NCBI GenBank assembly: GCA_027485415.1
Contig: JAIXRC010000133.1
Location: 1 to 64,000, forward strand
Reading direction: 5' to 3'
Source of the DNA: Cryomorphaceae bacterium
GTDB lineage: Bacteria; Bacteroidota; Bacteroidia; Flavobacteriales_D; Crocinitomicaceae
Length of the DNA: 64,000 nt
Shown here: positions 21,272 through 30,782 of the stretch, piece after piece
Layout of the letters: each line of letters opens with the position of its first letter
Numbering within the stretch: the first letter of the stretch is position 1
Program-made: the position numbers and the translations under genes
The notes under the pieces: generated by a model
Told to the model about the DNA's origin: nothing
Seen by the model: only the letters and a program-made list of their open reading frames with translations
Databases searched by the model: none

Positions 21272-21323
21272 TAATGAGTTCAGTAAAGAAAAATTCGTAC
21301 ATTCGACACAAAATAAGCCGATT

Positions 21324-23657
21324 ATGAAGCGAATTATTACTCTTTTATTCCTGACTTTATTAGCGTTTAATTTTCAAGCGCAATGTGCTTTTATTTACGT
21401 TACGCCCTTGGGCCTACCAACCGGTGTTGGCAGCATGAACGACCCCATGGATGTTGCAACGGCCTTTGCAACGGCACCGAGCAATAGCCACATACGGATG
21501 GCAACCGGAATTTATATCATTAACAGTTCTCTAAGCTTGAACGGTCAGAACATCACCGTAGAAGGAGGGTTTATCGATAGCCTCGCCTGGACCAAAACCA
21601 GTACGGCGGGAGCGACTACTATTTTCAGATCCAACAGCAACCCTTCCGGTCTTCCTAATGCACCTAGAATTTCTGCCATTGAATTAGTGAGCAGAACTGG
21701 TTTCCGTTTTCAGGACCTAACCGTGCAAACGGATAATGCCGCAGCGTCTACCTTGGGTCAGCCTTATGGAACAACCGTTTATGGAATTTATATGGACAGC
21801 TGCAGCAGTTATCATTTAGTGAGATGTCAAGTTCTTGCAGGTAATGCAAGTGCGGGGCTCAATGGTTCTGTTGGTTCGAACGGGGTTAACGGCAGTAACG
21901 GAGCACAAGGCGGACCCGGCAGTTGTGATGGAGGATCATGTACGTTCAGCAGCGGTAACGCAGGCGGTAACGGGGGCATTGGTGGCCAAGGAGGCGGCGG
22001 CGTAGCTGGCGGAGCTGGAGGGCCACAACAGAATAACGCCACGAATCCGGGTTCTGCAGGAACCGCAGGAACAGGTAGAAATGGAGGTGCTGGTGGTGGC
22101 GGTGGAGCCGGAGGGGATGAGTGCACTTCCAATAACGGAGGTAACGGTGGAGCAGGAGGAGCATCGGGATGTTCGAATGGTGGAGCAGGAGGAAATAAAG
22201 GAAATGACGGAGACCCAGGAGGAAATGGCACCAATGGAGCCAACGGAACAGCGGGATCTGCCGGAGCTATAGGCAGCAACGGTCCTGCGGGAACGAACGC
22301 AGCAGGATTTTGGCAACCAGGAGCTCAAGCACCTAATGGAGCCGACGGTTGTGGAGGTTCTGGCGGCGGTGGCGGTGGCGGTGGCGGAAGGCAAACATGT
22401 GCTTTGTGTGATAATGGACCTGGAAACGGTGGTGCAGGTGGAGGAGGTGGCGGCCAAGGGGGTCAAGGAGGAACTGGTGGTTACGGAGGCGGTAGCTCCT
22501 TTGGAATTTACATTAACGTTAATGGTCAAGGAGGAAATATTGTAGACTGTTTTATTCAATCGGGTTCTTCAGGGGCTGGGGGGATTGGTGGAAATGGGGG
22601 CATTGGAGGAAATGGAGGAAATGGAGGGGCAATTCAAGCGTCGTGTACGAGCGAAATTGGCGATGGCGCGCCTGGGGGCGCTGGGGGCGCTGGGGGCGCA
22701 GGCGGTAAAGGAGGCGACGGAGCTAATGGAATTTCCCAAGCGGTTTATATCGTATCTGGCGATACTTTATTGACTCACATCGATACGTTTAATTTACAAG
22801 CACAGCCTGAAATCCATATCAGTTATGCAACGTGCAGCAATGCCTCCATGCAAGCCCAGGCCATGAATGCAAATACCGTTTCTTGGACGTTTAACACGCC
22901 AGCCAATGCGATTTCGGCGAACACGAATCCGACTTCTTTTTCCAGTGGAAACGTAGGCTACACCACGGTTCTAGCGCAAGTTAATGGAGGAGTAAATGAG
23001 CTCTATACCGATTTTATTTATATTAGTTGTTCGGGGGAAACCATAAACCAAAACCAATCCATTTGCCAAGGGGAACAAGTGTTGTTTAATGGCAGCTACC
23101 TTACCCAAGCAGGCACCTATTCTGACACACTCATCAATGCGCAAGGATGTGATAGCATTGTGGTTATGGTCTTAACCGTAAACCAAGTGAACAATACGGT
23201 TTCCATCAATCCAAGCAACGGACAGCAATTGGTTTCAAGCAATACTGGGTTGATGTATCAATGGATCAATTGTGCTACAGGAGCCAATCTTCCTGGGGCT
23301 AATGGTTCTTCCTTGTTGGCAACACAAAACGGAACCTATGCCGTGATAAGCACAGATGCTAACGGTTGTTCGGACACCTCGAATTGCATTACCATCAATT
23401 ATATTGGAATTGACGAGCTTTCCTTGCAATCTTTCAGTGTAACGCCCAATCCTTTCGTGAATGCGATGAATTTATCGTTTAACGAGCCTTTTACCGGCAG
23501 TGTTCATATTACCGATATCGCTGGAAAATTGCTTTACCAAGCCGTTTTAATGGAGCAGAAAGAATGGGCCATTCAATTCAATGTTCCACAAGGGGTTTAT
23601 TTTGTTAGCACAGAAAGCAAAGGCGCTACTCAAACGGTAAGAACTGTAAAATGGTAG
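21324..23657 (+). CDS. Secreted Gly-rich repeat protein with T9SS sorting domain
   Basis: Signal peptide MKRIITLLFLTLLAFNFQAQ; GGxGGxGG tracts about aa 170-470; C-terminal VTPNPFVNAMNLSF...GVYFVSTESKGATQTVRTVKW. Confidence 0.85.
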   Translation: MKRIITLLFLTLLAFNFQAQCAFIYVTPLGLPTGVGSMNDPMDVATAFATAPSNSHIRMATGIYIINSSLSLNGQNITVEGGFIDSLAWTKTSTAGATTIFRSNSNPSGLPNAPRISAIELVSRTGFRFQDLTVQTDNAAASTLGQPYGTTVYGIYMDSCSSYHLVRCQVLAGNASAGLNGSVGSNGVNGSNGAQGGPGSCDGGSCTFSSGNAGGNGGIGGQGGGGVAGGAGGPQQNNATNPGSAGTAGTGRNGGAGGGGGAGGDECTSNNGGNGGAGGASGCSNGGAGGNKGNDGDPGGNGTNGANGTAGSAGAIGSNGPAGTNAAGFWQPGAQAPNGADGCGGSGGGGGGGGGRQTCALCDNGPGNGGAGGGGGGQGGQGGTGGYGGGSSFGIYINVNGQGGNIVDCFIQSGSSGAGGIGGNGGIGGNGGNGGAIQASCTSEIGDGAPGGAGGAGGAGGKGGDGANGISQAVYIVSGDTLLTHIDTFNLQAQPEIHISYATCSNASMQAQAMNANTVSWTFNTPANAISANTNPTSFSSGNVGYTTVLAQVNGGVNELYTDFIYISCSGETINQNQSICQGEQVLFNGSYLTQAGTYSDTLINAQGCDSIVVMVLTVNQVNNTVSINPSNGQQLVSSNTGLMYQWINCATGANLPGANGSSLLATQNGTYAVISTDANGCSDTSNCITINYIGIDELSLQSFSVTPNPFVNAMNLSFNEPFTGSVHITDIAGKLLYQAVLMEQKEWAIQFNVPQGVYFVSTESKGATQTVRTVKW
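22672..22698 (+). repeat. Three exact tandem copies of 9-bp CTGGGGGCG within Gly-rich coding region
   Basis: ctgggggcg x3 read directly; in frame. Confidence 0.9.
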
Positions 23658-23680
23658 CGGTCAGCAGCCTTCTATAAAGC

Positions 23681-24244
23681 TTATTTTCCGTTGAATTGGC
23701 TCATGGCGAGTTGAATTCCGATGGTGCAAAATGCTTCGCATGTTTCCACGGCAAGATTTGTTCTTTCCTCTAGGGTTGCTATTTCTTCATTGGACCATTT
23801 TCCAAGCACATAATCCGATTGTCTACCCTTGGCAAAGTCGCTTCCGATTCCAAACCTCAGCCGGGCATATTCGTTAGATTGAAGCGTAAATTGGATGTCT
23901 TTAAGGCCGTTGTGTCCGCCATCTGAGCCACTTCCTTTCAGTCGAATCTTTCCAAATGGCAGGGCAAGGTCGTCGGTTACGACCAACAGGTTTTCTTTAG
24001 AAACACCCTCTTTTTGCAGCCAATAATTTACGGCTTTACCCGATAAATTCATGTAGGTGGTGGGCTTGATGAGCACTAAGGTTTTACCTTTAATTTTAAT
24101 GGCGGTTCTGTGGCCGCAGCGGTCCAAAACAAAAACACCTCCGTGTTTTTTGGCCAACACATCCACTACGTTGAATCCAATGTTATGGCGCGTATTATCG
24201 TATTCCATTCCCGGATTTCCGAGACCTACTACCAAGAATTTCAT
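23681..24244 (-). CDS. pth: Peptidyl-tRNA hydrolase
   Basis: MKFLVVGLGNPGMEYDNTRHNIGFNVVDVLA...LIKPTTYMNLSGKAV. Confidence 0.96.
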   Translation of the reverse strand: MKFLVVGLGNPGMEYDNTRHNIGFNVVDVLAKKHGGVFVLDRCGHRTAIKIKGKTLVLIKPTTYMNLSGKAVNYWLQKEGVSKENLLVVTDDLALPFGKIRLKGSGSDGGHNGLKDIQFTLQSNEYARLRFGIGSDFAKGRQSDYVLGKWSNEEIATLEERTNLAVETCEAFCTIGIQLAMSQFNGK

Positions 24245-24277
24245 GCGCCAAAATTACGAAAAGAAGCGAGCTATAAA

Positions 24278-26707
24278 TTAACGAGCAAGGTGAAAGAATC
24301 CGCTGTACGTTTGATTTTTCTCGCTTAAGGTCAGCACAAAGAAATAAACACCGTCGGAAAGGTCTCCACCGTTCCACGTATTCGCATATCCTTCTTGTTC
24401 AAATACCACGTTGCCCCATCGGTTTAAAACTTTTAAGTGATTTGCAGGATAAAAATCCAAATACTTAAACGATAAAAGGTCGTTCACTTGATCGTTGTTG
24501 GGCGTGATAATGTTGGGGGTTGATACTTCTGCTGGTACTACTAAAAGGGGTCCGCAAAGCGTATCAACGCATCCGATGAGGTCTTCCACGGCTAAACACA
24601 GCATATTGGTAGAAGGATAATTAAAGCTGTTGTTCCAAGAATTATTGGAAGAAACTATGGAGTCGTTGAGCATCCAAGACCATTGATTGATGGTAGAGGC
24701 CGGGGAGATGCTTTGATCTTGGAAAAAGGTTGGGATTCCAACGAGAACCGGTGATGGATTGATGGAATAATTAGCTTGTGGGTTGCTATGAACCGTAACC
24801 GAAAAAGTGGTGGTATCCGAGGTACAGCCATCGCCGTCGGCATAAGCACTGAAAGTTATCGTATTAGGTGAACCCATATTGACTTCGTTGAAGTTAAAAC
24901 TTCCTTGCCCGTTCGTGTTATTTCCGAAATAATAGGCGGTTCCATTACTGAAACACGAACTTAATCCGATGAGGTTGTTGGTCCCAGAGCAAACCACAGA
25001 ATCATAGTTCAGTTCAATATTGGTTGCGGGCTTAATGGGAACGGTTTCAAAGGGAATACCTGCAATCACGGTACCACAAGCGTCTGTAATTACCGGTGGA
25101 GGAATATTTAACAGCGTGTAAGAGGAATCGCAATAAATAGGACAATTAGGAATATTGAGGGTGAATAAATGGTTGGTTGAACCCGCACCGCAACCGGTGT
25201 TGGTTCCGGTTACTACCGTATCGTTGGTCCATGGATGGGTAAACGTGTAGGGAGCGACCCCATAACGGGCATAAGCGCGCACTTCAACCGAGCAATTATT
25301 CGAACACAAGGGGGTTTGGGTGGCATACCAAACGGATCCGTAGGATTCAGGAGTTCGACCATACACCACGACTTGGAAAGGCCAAAGGGTGGTAAAGGGG
25401 TCGTAGCGAATATATGTGATATTGCAGCCGGCTCCGTAAGTGTAACGGCTTAAATGGAATCGCACATAGAAGTTTGTGGCAGTACAAGCTTCTGGAATAC
25501 AACACACCAAAGGCGACATCATGTTAAAGCTATCCAAGTAGGCAGTACCCGCAGACTGTGCATTTGCTCCTGTTATGGTAAAGGTTTGGGAATTTCCACA
25601 AACGGTACTGAAGTACATAACCCCTTGATTCATCGTTGCTCCCACCCACGGATCTGCGTAAAAACTAGAGGTTACGTAAACGCCTGTTGGGGTAATTCCT
25701 GCAGGTATGGTTGCTTGCAAGCTGTCAACGTTATAAGTAGGCGTTAAACACGAATTCATATAGCCCCCAGCCCAAGTGGCGGTTGGACCACCCACCAATG
25801 GGTCGATGGTAATGGGGTAAACGCGCTCGGCATCGTTGAACCATGAGGCAGCAATACCGATGGTTAAACGGTACTCATTGCTTTCGCCTATTTGCTGGAA
25901 ACTCATGGATCCTTGATGATAGTTCATGGACGCGTCGTAGGCAAATGGAGCGAATATTTTTCCACAGGGCTTTTGGGTTGCACGGTCTACGACGATGATG
26001 TTCGCACCGTAAGCGAGACCATCAATGAACAAGGCTCCTCGAGAACCCCGAACGTTAATTCCTTCCATTTCATAGGACTTCAAAGACTCGTACTGGAGTT
26101 CATAACCCTTGGGCAATACCACGGTTTCCTCTACGGTAAAATATTGGGGGTCGTTTAAGGTTACCGGTGCGTTGACCAGCACGTTGCTTTTCACTCGGTC
26201 TTCCGAGAAGATGAGCTGTTGGGTATAGTTTCCTTGACGGATTTCACAACCCGTACCCCTTACATCAGCGTTTCCGAGCGACACTTTGGGCATAGGGACG
26301 CCGTTATACTGCCGGTTTTTACCCAAGAGCAACGTTGAGCCCTTATTGTCCAAGCTGATGGTGTAGGTTCCGTCGTGGTTAAGGTGCGTAGGGTAAGCTT
26401 GTTGTTGGGCCGACCATCCGTTCGTTGATGGACTCAAACCGGATTTAATCGGTTGCAATTCCCCGTTTTTATCCAAATAATGAATGGGTTTTTTGCTGAA
26501 CACACCTTTAGTGTTGCCTTTTTCATCTTTGAAATGGCTGGAATAAAGGGTTCGTTGGCTCGTTAATTCCGTCCACACACGTCCTTGTTCTTCCATCATC
26601 AAAGAGCTGTCGTTTCCTTTAACTAAAGGGGTAGATTCTACATAACGCTGTGCATTGACCAGAGTAAACGCAGAAAAAATGAAGAGTAGTAGTAGGTTGT
26701 TTTTCAT
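24278..26707 (-). CDS. Large secreted protein with gliding-motility-associated (CHU_C-type) C-terminal domain
   Basis: Signal peptide; PKD-like region; C-terminal TPNIITPNNDQVNDLLSFKYLDFYPANHLKVLNRWGNVVFEQEGYANTWNGGDLSDGVYFFVLTL. Confidence 0.88.
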   Translation of the reverse strand: MKNNLLLLFIFSAFTLVNAQRYVESTPLVKGNDSSLMMEEQGRVWTELTSQRTLYSSHFKDEKGNTKGVFSKKPIHYLDKNGELQPIKSGLSPSTNGWSAQQQAYPTHLNHDGTYTISLDNKGSTLLLGKNRQYNGVPMPKVSLGNADVRGTGCEIRQGNYTQQLIFSEDRVKSNVLVNAPVTLNDPQYFTVEETVVLPKGYELQYESLKSYEMEGINVRGSRGALFIDGLAYGANIIVVDRATQKPCGKIFAPFAYDASMNYHQGSMSFQQIGESNEYRLTIGIAASWFNDAERVYPITIDPLVGGPTATWAGGYMNSCLTPTYNVDSLQATIPAGITPTGVYVTSSFYADPWVGATMNQGVMYFSTVCGNSQTFTITGANAQSAGTAYLDSFNMMSPLVCCIPEACTATNFYVRFHLSRYTYGAGCNITYIRYDPFTTLWPFQVVVYGRTPESYGSVWYATQTPLCSNNCSVEVRAYARYGVAPYTFTHPWTNDTVVTGTNTGCGAGSTNHLFTLNIPNCPIYCDSSYTLLNIPPPVITDACGTVIAGIPFETVPIKPATNIELNYDSVVCSGTNNLIGLSSCFSNGTAYYFGNNTNGQGSFNFNEVNMGSPNTITFSAYADGDGCTSDTTTFSVTVHSNPQANYSINPSPVLVGIPTFFQDQSISPASTINQWSWMLNDSIVSSNNSWNNSFNYPSTNMLCLAVEDLIGCVDTLCGPLLVVPAEVSTPNIITPNNDQVNDLLSFKYLDFYPANHLKVLNRWGNVVFEQEGYANTWNGGDLSDGVYFFVLTLSEKNQTYSGFFHLAR

Positions 26708-27141
26708 TAATTCGATGATTCAAGGTGAATGATTTTCCCCCCGCTTTTACCCACTTCGTATCCAAGGTAACACGTCAAAAGACTTGAGGCTAAAACCACC
26801 CAAAAAAGAAATTTTCTCAATGAGTAACTCATCCAGGAGGCCCAAATAGCTACGACAGAAATCGCTCCTAAGGCGGCATTAACCCAGAGCAAAAGCTCTG
26901 CTTTTTCTTCGTGTTCGTGAATTACATGATGGCTTATTTTGGGGTATAATTGTTCAACCGCCTCCTCAGCACCTTCTCCGCTGTTGAGCGCCAAAAAAGT
27001 ACTAATAGCGGTAAGAATAAAAAAGAAATAGCCGGTGCGCTTGACTAATTCGGAAGAATAAATCATTCCGAGGATAATAAGGATGATTCCCGCTATGGGA
27101 AAAATGATGGGAAAATGGTTTACGAGGTTGTGAAACTGCAT
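26707..27141 (-). CDS. DUF2231-like four-TM membrane protein
   Basis: MQFHNLVNHFPIIFPIAGIILIILGMIYSSELVKRTGYFFFILTAISTFLALNSGEGAEE. Confidence 0.65.
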   Translation of the reverse strand: MQFHNLVNHFPIIFPIAGIILIILGMIYSSELVKRTGYFFFILTAISTFLALNSGEGAEEAVEQLYPKISHHVIHEHEEKAELLLWVNAALGAISVVAIWASWMSYSLRKFLFWVVLASSLLTCYLGYEVGKSGGKIIHLESSN

Positions 27142-27221
27142 TAAATTAATTTGAAAAGCAAGTTACGAAAATAATTAAAAAAACCCGACTTTTTCATAGG
27201 CCTCTTTTCACCTCAAAACCC

Positions 27222-27229
27222 TATTTTTG
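27222..27229 (+). promoter_or_regulatory. -7 element TATTTTTG upstream of asnS
   Basis: Matches TAnnTTTG, 8 nt before the ATG. Confidence 0.5.
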
Positions 27230-27237
27230 TAACCATT

Positions 27238-28680
27238 ATGGGTGTTTCAATAAAAGAATTACTGCTTCAAAGCACACAAGTGGTTGGTTCTACCATAACC
27301 GTACAAGGTTGGGTTAGGGCCTTTCGAAGCAATCGTTTTCTACAAATCAATGATGGATCAACCTTAGGTACACTCCAAGCCGTAATTGATTTTAATGCTT
27401 TTCCAGAGGAGGAATTGCGCAAACTAACTACAGCAGCGGCCGTTAAACTAAGCGGCGAGGTGGTGGAGTCTATTGGCTCCGGCCAGTCGATCGAATTGTT
27501 GGTAAAAAATTTTGAGGTCTTAGGTCTGGCGGCAGCGGATGACGTTCAGAGAACTGTTATGCAGCCCAAGCGCCACAGTTTAGACTTTTTGAGAGAACAA
27601 GCACATTTCCGATTTCGAACCAATACGTTTGGAGCGGTTTTTAGAATTCGCCACTCGGTTTCCTACGCAATTCACCATTATTTTCACACCCACGGGTTTT
27701 ATTACCTGAATACCCCCATTGTTACCGGATCCGATGCAGAAGGTGCTGGAGAAATGTTCCGTGTAACGACGCTTGACGCCCAAAACCCACCACTTACCGA
27801 GGAAGGAAAGGTGGATTTTAGCCAAGACTTTTTTGGGAAACCGGTGAATTTAACCGTGTCGGGTCAATTGGAGGCAGAACTTGCAGCCTTAGCCCTTGGC
27901 AAAGTTTACACCTTTGGCCCCACTTTTAGAGCCGAAAACTCCAATACTTCGAGACACCTCGCTGAGTTTTGGATGATCGAGCCCGAAGTTGCGTTTAATG
28001 ACCTCCAAGCAAACATGGATTTAACCGAGGATTTCCTGAAGTTTATTTGCCGATTTGTGCTGGAGAATTGTCAAGAAGATCTACAGTTTTTAAACGACCG
28101 AGATCAGCAAGAACAGGCGCAAAAGCCTCAGCACGAGCGCAACGAGTTGTCGTTGATAGAACGCATCCAATTTGTGGTTGAAAATCCTTTCAAGCGTTTA
28201 ACCTACACCGAAGCGATCGAAGTATTGAAAAATTCCAACCACTACAAAAAGAAAAAATTTCAGTACGACGTGGAGTGGGGTATCGATTTGCAAAGCGAGC
28301 ACGAACGGTATTTAGTTGAAAAGGAATTCAAATGCCCTGTAATTTTGACCGATTATCCCGCCGAGATTAAAGCGTTTTATATGCGTTCCAATGACGACGG
28401 AAAAACGGTTGCGGCCATGGATGTGTTGTTCCCAGGAATTGGAGAAATCGTGGGGGGATCACAGCGTGAAGAACGGCTGGAGGTCTTGCAGCTGAAATGC
28501 GCCGCGTTTGGAATACCCGAAGAGGAATTGTGGTGGTACATGGATACGCGACGCATTGGAACGGTGCCTCACGCAGGATTCGGCTTGGGCTTGGAACGCA
28601 TGATCATGTTTGTCACGGGAATGACCAATATCCGGGATGTGATTCCCTTCCCAAGAACCCCTTTGAATGCTTCGTTTTAA
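27238..28680 (+). CDS. asnS: Asparaginyl-tRNA synthetase
   Basis: N-terminal OB fold VQGWVRAFRSNRFLQINDGS; class II motifs FGPTFRAENSNTSRHLAEFWMIEPE; GFGLGLERMIMFVTGMTNIRDVIPFPRTP. Confidence 0.95.
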   Translation: MGVSIKELLLQSTQVVGSTITVQGWVRAFRSNRFLQINDGSTLGTLQAVIDFNAFPEEELRKLTTAAAVKLSGEVVESIGSGQSIELLVKNFEVLGLAAADDVQRTVMQPKRHSLDFLREQAHFRFRTNTFGAVFRIRHSVSYAIHHYFHTHGFYYLNTPIVTGSDAEGAGEMFRVTTLDAQNPPLTEEGKVDFSQDFFGKPVNLTVSGQLEAELAALALGKVYTFGPTFRAENSNTSRHLAEFWMIEPEVAFNDLQANMDLTEDFLKFICRFVLENCQEDLQFLNDRDQQEQAQKPQHERNELSLIERIQFVVENPFKRLTYTEAIEVLKNSNHYKKKKFQYDVEWGIDLQSEHERYLVEKEFKCPVILTDYPAEIKAFYMRSNDDGKTVAAMDVLFPGIGEIVGGSQREERLEVLQLKCAAFGIPEEELWWYMDTRRIGTVPHAGFGLGLERMIMFVTGMTNIRDVIPFPRTPLNASF

Positions 28681-30113
28681 TGGCACTTAAGCAACAATTT
28701 ACCCAACGACAGGACCTGCGTTTATCGCCGCAGCAAATTCAATTGATGAAATTGCTGCAAATACCTGCGGCGGAATTGGACCAGCGCATTCAACAGGAAA
28801 TCGAGGAAAATCCCGCCTTGGAGCAAGGCGAAGATGAAACCCAAGAATCCTTGGATAGCGAAGAGTCTGGTGCCGACGAGGAAGCTTTTGATTTCTCGGA
28901 ATATTTCGATGAAGATTCAGCGGATTATAAAACGCAGGTGAACAATCATTCCAAAGATGACGAGGAGCGGAGCGTCCCTATTTCGGGGGAAAACACCTTT
29001 CAAGACCGGTTAATGGAGCAATTGCAGTGGAACGAACTCAGCGAGGAAGAGCTTACGATCGCGGAGGTCATTGTTGGAAACCTGGACGAGTCGGGATATT
29101 TAAACCGATCCCTGGAGGCCTTGGTAGACGACTTGGCCTTTCATTACAATGTTAGTGTTACCGAACAAGAAGTGTTGGGTGTTTTGCATCAAATTCAAGA
29201 ATTGGATCCCGCCGGGGTAGGAGCTCGGACCTTGCAAGAGTGTCTATTACTTCAAGCGCAGCGAAGAAACGACGGCAGTCGGTTGAAATATCTGGTGGTG
29301 AAGGCCTTGAAAGATTGTTTTGAGGCGTTTACCAAAAAGCATTACGACAAAATGGCGTTGAAGCTTAAAATCGAGGAGGATGAGTTAAAACAAGTAATCA
29401 ATGAAGTTCTGAAATTAAATCCCAAACCAGGAGGTTCCGTTAAAGGAAATGATAAGGCTGTGCAGCAGGTTATTCCAGATTTCATACTTAACGAAGTGGA
29501 TGGTGTTTTCGATTTGACCTTGAACGCGCGCAATGCTCCAGATTTAAAAATCAGCCGAGAATATCAAACTTTAATGCGCACATTTTCTGAGGGGGCTAAA
29601 ACGTCAAAAAGCGATAAACAAGCCTTGACGTTTGTTAAGCACAAAGTGGAGTCTGCAAAAGGGTTCATTGATGCAATCAAGCAGCGCCATGAAACCCTCT
29701 ACCTTACGATGAGTGCTATTTTAGAATACCAAGAAGCATTTTTCCTTACAGGGGATAACACGAAATTAAGGCCCATGATTTTGAAGGATATCGCGGATCG
29801 GGTTCAGATGGATATTTCCACGATTTCTCGTGTTGCCAACAGCAAGCATGTTCAAACAAACCATGGTATTTACCTTCTTAAAAATCTATTCTCCGAAGCA
29901 ATGACAACCGATACGGGTGAAGAAGTTTCGTCGCGTGAAGTGAAACAAATTTTAAGGGAGGCCATAGAAAAAGAAGATAAAAAAGCGCCCATTCCCGATG
30001 AAAAGTTAATGGCCATCTTGAATGAAAAAGGATATAACATTGCCCGAAGAACGGTTGCTAAATATCGGGAACAGTTGAATATTCCCGTTGCCCGGCTCAG
30101 AAAAGAACTCTAA
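28680..30113 (+). CDS. rpoN: RNA polymerase sigma-54 factor
   Basis: MALKQQFTQRQDLRLSPQQIQLMKLLQIPAAELDQRIQQEIEENPALE...RRTVAKYREQLNIPVARLRKEL; TAATG overlap with asnS. Confidence 0.95.
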   Translation: MALKQQFTQRQDLRLSPQQIQLMKLLQIPAAELDQRIQQEIEENPALEQGEDETQESLDSEESGADEEAFDFSEYFDEDSADYKTQVNNHSKDDEERSVPISGENTFQDRLMEQLQWNELSEEELTIAEVIVGNLDESGYLNRSLEALVDDLAFHYNVSVTEQEVLGVLHQIQELDPAGVGARTLQECLLLQAQRRNDGSRLKYLVVKALKDCFEAFTKKHYDKMALKLKIEEDELKQVINEVLKLNPKPGGSVKGNDKAVQQVIPDFILNEVDGVFDLTLNARNAPDLKISREYQTLMRTFSEGAKTSKSDKQALTFVKHKVESAKGFIDAIKQRHETLYLTMSAILEYQEAFFLTGDNTKLRPMILKDIADRVQMDISTISRVANSKHVQTNHGIYLLKNLFSEAMTTDTGEEVSSREVKQILREAIEKEDKKAPIPDEKLMAILNEKGYNIARRTVAKYREQLNIPVARLRKEL

Positions 30114-30114
30114 T

Positions 30115-30762
30115 ATGAAGGGTTCAGCGAAAATTATTACCTGGTTATCCCTTCCCTTGTATATTCCGGTTGTGGCCTTACTGATCGTATTGTATGCCCC
30201 TGTAAAACCTTTGGATTTTAGCGAGCTGGTGTTATTTCAAATACCGCAAAAGGTCAAAGCGATTTTGCTACTAATATTTACGCTTTTTTATATCGTTGCG
30301 CCGGGAATATCCTTCCTTGGATTGCAGCGCATGAAGGTTATATCCACGGTAGAAATGGAAGAACGAAAGGAACGAAACTTGCCTTTGGTGATTATGTTAC
30401 TTTATGGAACCATGCTGTTTTTTTTATTGCGACAAAGCGACCCTCAGAACTTACTTCCAGAGGCTATTTACGCCATAATTGTTTCGGGGGTATGTTTGAA
30501 TTTTACTGCGTTAATCGCGAATTACTGGTTCAAACTTTCCTTGCATACGGCGGGAACGGGATTTTTATTTGGGTTTGTGTTTTGGTTTTCCCAACAGCAC
30601 GACCCCCCATTAATTTATACGCTTGAAACTATTTTGATTTGTGCCTTTCTGGTTTTTTCAGCGAGGTGGATTTTAGGCAAACACAGCTTGTTGGAGCTGG
30701 TTTCAGGGATCCTTATTGCTTCAACGCAAACATGGTTGGTTTGCCATATCTTTTACGGTTAA
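30115..30762 (+). CDS. Polytopic membrane protein, PAP2-like
   Basis: Multiple TM segments; degenerate PAP2-like KERNLPL...SLHTAGTG...KHSLLELVSG. Confidence 0.55.
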   Translation: MKGSAKIITWLSLPLYIPVVALLIVLYAPVKPLDFSELVLFQIPQKVKAILLLIFTLFYIVAPGISFLGLQRMKVISTVEMEERKERNLPLVIMLLYGTMLFFLLRQSDPQNLLPEAIYAIIVSGVCLNFTALIANYWFKLSLHTAGTGFLFGFVFWFSQQHDPPLIYTLETILICAFLVFSARWILGKHSLLELVSGILIASTQTWLVCHIFYG

Positions 30763-30782
30763 ATGGTCGAGGACCAAGGGGA

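Noticed and set aside
21827-22559. Long antisense ORFs (150 and 207 aa) opposite the Gly-rich gene
   Set aside because: Pro/Ser/Thr-rich reverse complement of GGN-codon tracts; compositional artefact
22081-22773. Alternative-frame + strand ORFs (63, 69, 62 aa) rich in E/V/M
   Set aside because: Frame-shifted readings of the same Gly-rich repeats; no start context or independent support
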